From Saccoglossus kowalevskii (lineage: Eukaryota; Hemichordata; Enteropneusta; Harrimaniidae): a DNA stretch of 28,355 nt. The first letter of the stretch is position 1, and every line of letters starts with the position of its first letter. Shown one piece after another: positions 1-11,723 of the stretch. The notes beneath the pieces are model-generated. The model saw nothing but the letters and a program-made list of their open reading frames with translations, was not told the origin of the DNA and made no database searches. The DNA lies in the NCBI RefSeq assembly GCF_000003605.2, contig NW_003108105.1, positions 1 to 28,355 of the forward strand, in the 5' to 3' direction. The position numbers were made by a program, and so were the translations under genes.

Positions 1-328
1 CAAGTCTGATTGCCTTGACACTATAAATATAAATATTTATATATATATATAGGTACCTCAGGTAGACCTCCCTCAGATTTGTTCATTTCGTGATGATATC
101 TTCAATTATCTAATTTTAATGAATATTTTTGACATTTTTGGTGAAAAGTGATATTTTTGACTTCTTGTTGAAAACCGTAAGTCTGATTGCTTTGCTATTA
201 CAGGTAGACCTCTCTCAGATTTTTTCATTTCGTGATGATATCTTTAATTTTGGTGAATATTTTTGTAATTTTTGGTAAAAGTGATATTATCGACTTCTTG
301 TTAAAAACCGCAAGTCTGATTGCTTTGA

Positions 329-331
<3 letters not shown>

Positions 332-406
<75 letters not shown>

Positions 407-423
407 TTGTATATATATATATA
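332..423. repeat. (TA)n microsatellite
   Basis: Alternating TA over roughly 90 bp with a few TTT/TTG interruptions, inside a family A unit. It gives spurious Ile/Tyr open frames on both strands. Confidence 0.95.
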
Positions 424-555
424 GGTACCTCAGGTAGACCTCCCTCAGATTTGTTCATTTCGTGATGATATCTTCAATTATCTAATTTTAATGAATATTT
501 TTGACATTTTTGGTGAAAACAGCAAGTCTGATTGCCTTGACACTATAAATATAAA

Positions 556-556
<1 letters not shown>

Positions 557-625
<69 letters not shown>
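557..625. repeat. (TA)n microsatellite
   Basis: About 65 bp of alternating TA at the equivalent position of the next family A unit. The copy at 42-51 is only a few repeats long, so tract length differs between units. Confidence 0.95.
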
Positions 626-627
<2 letters not shown>

Positions 628-840
628 TACCTCAGGTAGACCTCCCTCAGATTTGTTCATTTCGTGATGATATCTTCAATTATCTAATTTTAATGAATAT
701 TTTTGACATTTTTGGTGAAAACAGCAAGTCTGATTGCTATAAATATTGTTCATTTTCTAATGATATCTTCAGTACTTTAATTGAAATGTGCATTGCTAAC
801 AGCGGAGCTATCTCAGTCGACAGGCTTCTTGTTTTGACAC

Positions 841-1253
841 GTATAATAGCAATGACAGTACTTAAGTATGGTAAAATCATTTCAGGAAAGGAAACCAAGA
901 AATCTCACTGATGTACTTCAAACAATCATATTGTAAAATACATTTTAATGGCCATACTTCAAGTAAAATAATGCTTAAAATGAAATTTTCCATCAAAATT
1001 TAGGTCCAAGAGTCAGATTACGTTAAAAAAAACAGAAAGCTCCTGAATTTCAGATGCCCTCTGAAAACCAGACAGTATTAAATCACATTTTTAGTAGTCA
1101 GAATTATAAAGACAATTTGACATTTCAAATATCAAATTTTTCCAGTTGATATCAGCAAGTTATGGTCACAAATAAAGGCAAGATGGAATGATTACTGTAT
1201 GTTTTATACTATATTTTCATAGTTTATTAATAACTATAAGTATGTGCTTGCAG
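841..1253. other. Non-repeat intron sequence before exon 1
   Basis: AT-rich unique-looking sequence ending in the polypyrimidine/AG acceptor of exon 1. No coding segment or RNA gene is visible. Confidence 0.6.
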
Positions 1254-1325
1254 TTACGTACAGCTATGGTAGATAGAGAGACTGGGAATCAAAATATGAG
1301 CGTTAAAGTACACATGTCAAACTTG
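1254..1325 (+). CDS. CACNA2D3-like: Alpha2delta exon 1 of window
   Basis: Acceptor TTGCAG before 1254 and donor GTGAGT at 1326. The 24 codons begin LRTAMVDRETGNQN, the junction segment typical of alpha2delta-3-type proteins, and contain the sequon NMS. The exon ends in phase 0. The preceding exon must lie upstream of the window, since 1-1253 shows no matching coding segment. Confidence 0.88.
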
Positions 1326-4300
1326 GTGAGTGTTTAAACCTTCAGTTCAGTAACAATTTGGTCCCATATGATTAATTCATATCAAATGCATGAAATGATT
1401 TATTAGTTATTCTGTAGCCTGGTTACTGTAAAACTATTTTTACTGACATTTAATACTATTTTGATGTTTTGAGCATATGCACTGTTTTAATTTCACACAT
1501 TTGTCAAGGAAAAATTAGTTTTATTGTTATTTTACATGTTCATGTAGATTTAAATGTGACTATTACAAAACATTTGTAATTGTATGTTCCCCACTCCTTT
1601 GACCTTTATCAGTCAGCTAGCTCAATTCCACCCTTGAATACGTAACTTGTATTTACTTTATAGATCATTTCCTGGTTTGTGCTATTTTAGTCAGTATCCC
1701 ATGAACCATCATGTGTTTACATTTTGCCATCTTAGCCAATCAAGTTAGTGCATCCACAGCGTCCCTTAGTCTTGGCTACTTTCATCACATCATTCAGTTC
1801 CTGCTTTCACACAGTGAGCATCGTTCAAGTTTCCTACCACTCTCCAATCATTACAGTTTGCTTCATTGTTTTTGTTTTTTTCCCCCTCTGTACTTATTTC
1901 ATGTCTTGTTTATTTATCAATAAATACAGCTTGGGGGGGTTGTCACACAGGGAATCCATACTCTGTTTGGGCAACATGTCGCACTTGTCCCAAGATGGGT
2001 TGGACGTTACGACTCGCCACAGGACATAGGCCTCAATGACACATACACACTGAGTCCCCTTAGGTGGCGCTCTCACTCAAGTACTATGTCGTCCTTGCCA
2101 TGATGTCGTCGTCTGATGCCCACTACTTTTCTCGCATATCAGTTTCTTGTGTCATTTCTAGAAATTAGTGGATTTTACTCATCAGCGAAAATAGCAAAAT
2201 CAAAACTAAGTGAATATTTAATGCATTTACAGTATTCACAAGAAATCCATCTATTTTTGATGAACTAAAAGAATTAATAAAAGTAACATTTCTTTTTTGA
2301 GAAATAATGGCCATTGTCGACTTGCTGACACTGACACTTTTTCATTTGCCAGAACACATTCTTAAATAAACATAATTGAATTTGAATATTGTTTGCAGTC
2401 AAGAGTGTCCTTCAGAAATGTCAGTTATTATTACACAGAATTGAAAGATACACCATTCAGGTAAGAAACAGTCATTAATACAGCCTTCCATACCATAACC
2501 GCCACCCATACCTGCCACCCATACCTGCCACCCATACCTGCCAGCCATAACCGCCACCCATAACCGCCACCCATAACTACTACCCATACCTGCCAGCCAT
2601 AACCGCCACCCATAACTACTACCCATACCTGCCACCCATACCTGCCATCAAAAAATACGAGTTACTGCGAAGCCTGAAAGGGGAGTACTAGAATTTCTTT
2701 CTTTTTCATTTCCAAGTTGCTGCAAGTTATCTTTCACATTTCTGCAAGGACTCTGCAGCAGATGTCAATGAAATTTGGTATGATTACACCTTGGCACGAG
2801 TAGATGTGCTTTTGGCAATAATGACCACCCCCCCCAAAAAAAAATATGCAAATTAGATCAATGCAGTCATTTGCTCTTATCCCAGCAACCATAAGGCCAA
2901 TTTAGTTCATATGTGGTAGGATTACACCTTGACACGATTAGATATGCTTCTGACAGTAATGACACGCTCTCTGCAAAAATATGCAAAATAGATCCATGCA
3001 GTTATTTGCCGCTATCTCTACCACCACCATGTCGATTTTATTTATATTTGGTATGATAACACCTTGGCACGAGTAGATGTGCTTTTGGCAATAATGACCA
3101 CACCCTCCCAAAAATATGCAAATTAGATCAATGCAGTTATTTGCTCTTATCCCAGCAACCATTGGGCCAATTTAGTTCATATGTGATAGGATCACACCTT
3201 CAAATGAGTAGATGTGCTTTTGGTAATAATGACCATGCTCCCCAAATTACATGTTTAACAATTAACAGATGTTGTTCTATGTACAATGAATACATTTTAA
3301 ATAATAAACCTTATTGTGTTAATAACATGAAAATGATTTTAATGTGTAGTGGTGATTTTGATTTTTAGTTGTCAGTACAAAACTAGATTATGGGAAATCA
3401 CTTTATGATGAGTTGTACCCACATAGATTACATATTCATTCACCTGTTTGCAGATGTTATGAGGACTGCGACATACATGTTAATGCTAGTCACCAACAAA
3501 TTCTTGTACCATTGGTGTCCATGCATTTCATATTGACCATAGAAGTCTAGCTCAGTCGTTAGTCATAGGAAGCATTTCAACCACTCACTGATACGAGTGT
3601 TAGATAATGCCATACCAGGCACCCATACCTGCCACCAAAAAATACTAGTTACTGCTAGTCACCAACAAATACTTGGACCATTGGTGTCCAGGGACAACTA
3701 CCACCCATACCCGTTACCCATACCATACATTTTGAAGCATTATTATTTTGGTATGTTCGAATACTGCTTTTTTTTGGTACTTTATGAAGTTGTTACTAAG
3801 ATACCTTTGGTTGAATTCTGATTATAATCTGATGGTTTTATAGTCTTGGTATTGCACTTGCTGATGAATATGGTCACTACTCAGTGGAAGCAACTCTGGA
3901 CGATTTAAACTTAGGTTAGTATATTAATTGATCACAGCAAATGATTCAGTGTATTCTGATAAAGGAGACATATGTATCCAAAGTGCGGTGTGTATTACAC
4001 TTCATAAATTACTTCACAGTACTGATTATTCTTCTATAGGACTTGAAAAACTTCAAAATAACAGGAATCTATCATTAGCCAAGGCTGGACCATGGTAAGT
4101 TTGACATAATTTGTAAGTAAGCTGTGTATGAGTGTTTCTTGAATATTATGCTTGATAATATGGTGATAATATCTATATACCCAAAAACATAAATTATAAC
4201 AGAACACCATGGTCTAACGTTTGTCGAGTGAGAGTTATTATGATTGGTGTATCTTGCAGTCCTATTTTGCATCATAATTAATGGTACCTATGATACATGA

Positions 4301-7300
4301 GTTTGTTGGTCACTTCAGTCAGTGGCAAGATATGAGATTTTATTCAGCCTGTGTTGTTTTTAGGATTTACTGTACATTAACAAATGAAGAAAGCAAAAGA
4401 ATGAGTAAATTAGAAGCTGTTATACTCAATGTGAATAATACTGATGATGATAAATGTAAGTTATATCTCTATTGTATTGAGATGTTTTACCCATTGTTTT
4501 TAAGCTTCCATTCTTGAGGTAAAAATTAAATTAGTTAATTATCAGTGTACACATCATTTTAAAAGAAGCCATGCACAACTTCATTTTATTCAGGTTTCTT
4601 AAACTATAAAGATTGAAAAGATGCATTATAATACTATTTTTTGAACATCTCATGACCAGAAATAAATCGTTTTTACCCTTATTTTATCAAACATCAGAAT
4701 GTTTACATGAAAAATATGTACTACACAGTTGATTAAAGAACACTTATAAACTATGATGATAGTCACTTATATTGTTAAAAAGTAAGAACTTTGGCAAAAC
4801 TATTTTACCAATATCGAGGTGAATTGTTCTTGAATTAATGATGATAATCTAAAATTCACACCACAAGAATATGAAACATTGCCTTGAAATGGTAAACATT
4901 TGTATTTGGTGAGAATTTTGAAGGGATACGTATTCAACATTGTTAAAGGATATTCTTTTAGCGACAATAATGCATATTGTATTTTTTCAACTTGATACTT
5001 ACCTCATGTTGTTATGGACAATCTAACAACAATTTCATTTATTTGTAGGTGATAAAGACCTAATAAATATTCTCTTGATTGATGCGATTGTAACATCTAA
5101 TTTGGAAGATTATTGGAGAAGTATGTTTGCCACACCTGACTCTATCAGGTAATTTGGGTACACATGCATCAGTTAAAGTGTGTATAGTATTATATTTACA
5201 AATTAGGAGAACCTGATTTGTCCTAGTACATTTCTGGTTTTAATGAACCTGTTGAGGCTTCAGATTTTTTTACTGTCTATAGGCCTCACTCTGACGATAC
5301 ATCTGTACCACTGAATAGTGATACTTCCTATAACCACATATCATCCAAACCTAGACTGAATATTACACAAGAGTATATTGTAGCAGGGTAAGTGGTGATA
5401 CACATGTCGTTAGGTATTGTGTATTATGTGGTACCAGTAGTTGTGGCATGCACTAAGCACTCTTTAGTCTGTACAGTGTATATGTAGAGTTCCTGTATTA
5501 TAGTTTCTGATAGACAATTCAACAGTCACCCACCTATAATCAGAATAAGTCATTTATTGTATGATTTCTATAATATAATATTAATTGAATACACAAAGGT
5601 AAATATATGTCCTCACATTATATTTGTAGGAAAGTAATTATCCAACTTTTTCCCATCAATGTTTGACCACTGTTTAGGCAGAAATAAAACCTTAGTTTAT
5701 TAGACTAAACTTTTGGCAAAAAACTTTGATAATTTTGTTTTCTGCTTTTGAATTGTATATTTTTCTTCTGAATATCGGTTGATGTAATAGGACAAATTAA
5801 AAGCATACTGTTGCCATATATAACTAATATGATACTGTAAAAGCATTAATTTTGCTATTTTCACTGATAGTCAAATCTGCCAAATTAAAATACTATGAAC
5901 ATGTAAAATTACAATAGAACTTGTTTTCCTGGAAAATAAGTGAATTTGGTACTCAGCAAATGCATGTATGCGTGAAATTTATTATCAGTGAAAATTAAAT
6001 GCTTTTAATGTGATCATCTTGTTTTGACTGAATTTTCCAAGATTACTCGTGACAATGCAAAGTATATACAAATGAAAATACTTGACTTGTGTTGTCATAA
6101 ATTTGTAATGCAATATTTTCTTATTTAGATATACAAATGTACATGTATATAAAACTTAGAAAGCATTCGTCTGTATCTTTGTACAGAGTTATGTTAAAGA
6201 CATTGCACACTAAGTTTGATCAACACTATGGTAGATATACATTCAACCGAGTATATATTCTCAATGACAAACATATTCTGATTTCTCAGGTTAAAGGTCA
6301 TTTCATTGGTTAGAGCATTTGCTTTAATTTTGGGATATTTTTATCATCAAAACTTGCCATTTCTAATTGACATTAAGTTTTGTTATTTTAGTGACAGTGT
6401 GATCTTACAGTTTGTTGGAACTCATAGTGGTCTCACAAGAATTTTATGGAATGATGAGTCTGAAATGACAAGGTACATATTTCTCCACATGTACATTTTT
6501 CAATATATTTCACTTGTACAAATTGTAAAGTAGATTATACATAAAACTAGTCATGTTGATGCTCAAAACCACTATAATTTTGCACAAAAGTTGTTACGTA
6601 AAATGATTGTCAAGCTTGTTTAGTTGTCTGCACGTTTTTTTGGTTCTAAATACATCTTTCACAGCATTTTTGACTTACCTAAGAAATATAAAAATTTGAT
6701 TGGCTCTTAAGTGAACCTAACCATCATCGATTTTTGTTGTATTTATTTTTGCAGTGATTTTCTCTCTAAAAATCCCAATACAATACAGGAGGATTATTAT
6801 AAGAGATCTGCAGATTTAGGAGAAGGCAAATTTCTGTATTCTGTTCCTCTTGATGCAGGTAGAGTATAAGTAGTTCTAATATTACAAGAAAAGAAGTGCT
6901 GACACTGTGACACAGGCAGTGATGTCACTGTGATACAGGCAGTGATGACACTGATACAAGCAGTGTCGATACTGAAATACAAGTGGTACCAACACTGAAA
7001 ATAGCAACCATATTGCTGATTCTATCAGCACAACCTTTGAATTGTATTCATATGTGACATTCTTATCATTGCTATTGCTTGAATAAATATTATTTGGTAT
7101 TTTTATAGGAATGTACAATGACAGTATTGTAACTTCCAGTTCTGTTGTAACATTACAAAATGCCATCATTGCAGGTGAGTTACTTTGAATGTTCTATTTT
7201 TAGTTTCGACATCAAATATTTTTTTGTCTGGGATAGTTCAACAAAACACTGTATCATAGCTCAACTCAGATGCATGTTATATTTTAGATGACCCAAATAT

Positions 7301-10300
7301 CAGTCACATTGAAATGATTGATAACTTGCAATCATTTCATTGCTAAAATGCACCAAAATCAATTACTTCTGTCATTCAAGCGATGACTTTGTTTTGACAT
7401 ATATTGATAAAACTTGGCACCTAGAATAACAAGGTATTAGTATACATCATCATCTGATTCAAAATTAACAACTGTCACAGTGTAAGGCCTGCTTATCGCT
7501 AATGAGAGGGCACCCACAGAACTCACACTGAACAGGGGGTTCTTTCACTGCTAGTATGGGGGTAGACAAGACAATAGTACTGGAAATGAAATGCACATAC
7601 ACCAAAATATTGAGTTAAAGCTTCTGGCTTTAATACCTCTCAAAATAATTACAAGAAATAAAGCACAGAAAAATACAATGAATAAAGTCACTAAAACAGG
7701 GAATTGCTTAGGGAAGTGTGCATTGGTGATAACTCACAGTTCCAGGTTTCTGCAACACAACAACGAAGAAATACAGGAGTCTTGCTTGCAGAGGAGGGCA
7801 CCGCTGAACACAGGAGATCGCAGAGCAGTTCATACAAGTCTCAAAGAAAGATGGTTGTAGCCTGTATCACTTGTCACACTATATCATAGCAGAACACACT
7901 GGATACCAAGTTGAAATGAAGATCCCAAACTGTCCTGAGTCCATCCAATTTATAGGCATGATTCAGTGTCACCACCTGGGTTTCCACATAAGCCAATCAG
8001 AATGTGATCTTGCTGGCAGCTGGGTCACGTAGGCAACTCAGTAGATCATAAACATCCTTTATTATTCAAATAACAGCACACCTGGTAGATTCCACCTTTT
8101 ATTTTATTGATATGCTTAACAAAACAAAGATACAATACACAAATACAATACATGTTACTACACAAATACAAACTTATGCTTCAAAATAATCAATGAATTC
8201 TCCCCATTTTTTATTGTGACTTCCCTGTCTGTTTTCTATAATTGCGACTTTCTTCTCTGTATGGTAAATTAATTTGATATATGATCTAAAACCACCAATG
8301 TCTGGTTTTGTCCCAACAATTTTACATTTAAATATATAATAACGTGTCAATAATAACATAGTATTATGTAATGGTATAGCATTATATATGTAATAGACCA
8401 TTTTCCGTTCATTGCGAGAATCACGCGTTATGCGTGAAATCGAACGTAAAAACAGGACAAACAAAGGTCATAGCGTCGTAGTGGCGTCAAACATCGCATG
8501 GGATTCGACAAACGCAAAGTATTTCGGGGACATTTCCATGCTTAATCATGTGCTGCCCACATTTCATGATAGGCAATTTCGATTAGGTATGGGTATTCCG
8601 AAGCAATATTCCTCTGTCGAAGATCGGTCGGTCGATGTGAGTTACGAAATAAAGAAATTCTAGTTAAAAATCAAATCGTTCGACTTTTTCGACATGCGTC
8701 TTTCATACATCCCGCGAGATCTCGCAATTGTACAAAAAATCACCTATTCACAACCACACCTGATAGATTCCACTGTCCTTCCAGAGTATGACCTGTCAAT
8801 CACCTTTATGACAGTTATCACAATGCACACCGTTTTTTCCATGATTCCATGCACACTTCCATTTGCAGGGTTTGAGGTAATATGACAAAAACATGAAATA
8901 AAGGATGCTGACAACAACTGTCATCCATTTTTTTTATAAATGCTGATCCAAAACTATATCCCTGACTTACCTTGATTGATTATCTTAAATTAAACTGTAC
9001 ACATCACACACCATGTATATTCACTAATTTCTACATGTATGTATCCAACTTTGAATGAAGCAAATTGTCAACACTCAATTGTCCAACTTTCAACTCCCAA
9101 AATATTTATGTGAAACACATGTTTGCTACAATATGGTTTTAACAGTTTTACATTGTCTTCTTCAGCTGTTGGTATTCAGTTTAAAACAAGTCTTCTACAA
9201 GACATATTTGAAAATGAAACCTCTAAGGTAAGCATGTTGCATTTACAGGTTGAATTTTGGATTATTGGGATGGCCTTGTTTTTCTTACAGTCTTCCTTGT
9301 TTTATGGTCTGAATGGTTCCATTTTATTCCTGACAAAATGCACATGAAATAATAAGATTATTTCAGGAATTTTGACGAAATCTCTTATATATGTGAATGT
9401 ATTTCTGAATTATAATAAAGTGCATCAATGAGCCATTGTCATACTGAATGGAGAGACTGAAGTTTTTGCAAAATTATATAAAAATCAGAAAATGCTGATG
9501 TGTAAACCATAGAACATTAATTCTAATCAAAGAGTCTGGTATGCCAGCCATAGCAGTCGCAGTTGCATGGAATATTATGCATAACTGAGTATTTTTTGGT
9601 TGAAATTTGTGCATACTAATGATAATTTGCATATTAATTAGCCAATTTTAAGCATTTTCATTGTGGGACAATGCAACTCAACCACTCATAAGCCATATAC
9701 ATGTTCAGTTTAGGGTTAATTTTTGTGCTTACTAATTACCTAATTTGCATAAATTAACCAAACATGCAGGTATGTATGACCAAACAAAAGTACCATATGT
9801 GAGTATCAAGTAGAAAAATGTGGCGTATTCGAGTGGTAAAAATGGCATATGCGAAATGGCATATGCGAGGGGTAAAATGAATCATTTGCCAGTGGAAAAA
9901 AACATCCTGGGGAAACAGGCTTATGCTGGGGTGAAATGAGTCATTTGCGTGTGGTAAAATGTATAGTAAATATATTATACAATGTATGCAGATAAAATGG
10001 CGTATGAGAGGGTTTTACTCTGCGAGATGTAAACATTATCCGTAGCAATTGAGTTGAATGGCCCGGGTACAGGAATGCTCTGTGATCAACGGCCTAGCTA
10101 GACTAGATTCACCAGGATGAAGTCACTTTTCCTTCATGTTGCCAGTGTAATTTGCCATTTAAATACCTGGTCACAACATACTTCATATGCCGATTTCTGT
10201 TTTGTTTATATACATTTTTTTTTATGTTCATTCACGCATAGACTCGAATATAGATTGTCCGTCATGACAGGCTGTGAACACTTGCATATATAACGTAGTG

Positions 10301-11480
10301 GCGAGATCGAGTGCGTTTTATCATGGTAACTTTAATCCTAGGTTCATATTTACATGTATCTTACTGAAACAAAGAACAATTTTCAGATTTTATGAGAAGA
10401 GTTGTTTCATGAAGATACCTTCATGGCTGTTTATCAAATTATTGTACTATAGAAACAATTCACATGTGAACAGCATGCATCGGTTCTAGCAAATTACTGA
10501 AAGAACTTATTAATATACACACTTAAATAAATAATCAAAAAAAAAACCTTAGCAGTATCATGCCATCTTAAACCAACCATACACACACCAATACCTAACC
10601 ATGGTGAATATACGATTTTATGTCAATAAAAACACGTGGTCAGCCTATAAGATTTGGGGTTCAGAAAAATACACAGATAGAAGTTACCCAGAAATTCTCA
10701 ACCTTAAAATGTCTAAAATGTTACTACAAGTTAATCAGACGTCAACAAACTTAGCAGTGCGTGGTGAACTGGGCAGGCAACCAATATCAGTCTTTATAAA
10801 TAAAATGATGATTAGATATTGGCATCATATTTTCAATACCAAAAAAACACATCCTAATAAATGATGCAATTACATGCAATATTAATAATCAGCTAAAATG
10901 GGCAAAATCAGTGCAGGAAATAATAGGAAGTGAAATAAATGGATTTTGGAGTAGAGGTAAGAAAAATATACAACAAATAAGTAGCCAAATAGAAAAGAAT
11001 TTTATTGAATTATGGGAAAAACAAATAATCTCAAAAAAATCATCATCAGGTGAAAATAACAAATTAAGAACTTATTGTAAATTGAAAAATGAATTCAAAA
11101 TGGATATTTAACACAAATTGAGGATCCCCACTATAGAAAAAGTATTTGTAAATTCAGGATAAGTGACCATGGTCTAATAATAGAGAAGGGTAGGCATGTT
11201 AGACCAAAAATAAAGTTTGAAAAAAGGGTATGCAAAAAGTGTGATACGGATGCAGTGGAGGCTGAATTCCATTTCGTGATTGATTGTCTAAGTCATAAAA
11301 ATGCAAGAGGTAAGCTGTTTGGAAAAATTGCTTATATACATCCCTATTTTAATTTGATGAAACCAGATGACAAGTTCATATACATTATGAGCAATGTAGA
11401 TAAGGAACTTAAGAACTATATTAGAGAATGTGGTGCATTTTAAATATATATATCAATATTTCATAATTTTATATCTGTAT

Positions 11481-11548
<68 letters not shown>

Positions 11549-11658
11549 ACTACATATTTATTTCTTCCTTTTTTAATTTTTTTTAATTTTTTTTTTAATT
11601 TTAACTATTAGTTTAGCACTTGACTGTATGATCTCTTCAAACAGAATGATGTCAATAA

Positions 11659-11723
<65 letters not shown>

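Larger units (their letters stand above)
1..840. repeat. Family A ~150-bp repeat array, locus 1
   Basis: Degenerate units share the core CAGATTTGTTCATTTCGTGA, then ATATCTTCAATT, TTGGTGAAAA and CAAGTCTGATTGC, at about 76, 216, 448 and 650. The segments from 424 and 626 are near-identical over ~110 bp, so one duplicated recently. The array ends at 745-840 with a distinct module (TTTTCTAATGATATCTTCAG, then GCTAACAGCGGAGCTATCTC and an ACAGGCT...TTG stretch) also seen at 14100 and 19915. Noncoding. Confidence 0.85.
8077..8773 (-). mobile_element. 5'-truncated LINE insertion with 19-bp target-site duplication
   Basis: CACACCTGGTAGATTCCAC at 8077-8095 and CACACCTGATAGATTCCAC at 8755-8773 differ at one base and bracket 659 bp. 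Next to the left copy, the minus strand ends in ...AATAAAATAAAAG, an A-rich 3' tail. The 3' half (8096-8401) encodes a LINE C-terminus on the minus strand; the other half (8404-8754) is CpG-rich and unassigned. Read-through of flanking sequence shows an older block was split by this insertion. Confidence 0.75.
10601..11720 (+). mobile_element. Decayed LINE 3' end with microsatellite tail
   Basis: A coding remnant at ~10630-11443 is followed by a T/A-rich 3' region, then (TTTA)n and (TTA)n. The (TTA)n at 11658-11720 follows GTCAATAAA and may be the 3' terminal repeat of the element, as in CR1/L2-type LINEs. Inserted in the same direction as the host gene. Confidence 0.65.

Noticed and set aside
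225..465. 77-codon frames on both strands
   Set aside because: They are translations of the (TA)n tract (alternating Ile/Tyr) and run through repeat units.
2399..2635. Gly/Trp/Tyr-rich minus-strand frames
   Set aside because: They come from the 13-bp minisatellite plus antisense of exon 2; the unit is not a multiple of three and no start context or gene supports them.
8412..8663. 83-codon plus-strand frame as a gene
   Set aside because: No recognised family, inside a LINE-type insertion, with no splice signals or promoter seen. Kept only as part of the CpG-rich segment.
8053..8907. 11-bp inverted repeat CATCCTTTATT/AATAAAGGATG flanking the LINE insert
   Set aside because: Short, AT-rich and about 850 bp apart; consistent with chance, and the 19-bp direct repeats explain the insertion better.
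9123..9347. 74-codon frame covering exon 11
   Set aside because: Only 9166-9227 has alpha2delta similarity and it is bounded by splice sites; the rest is intron.
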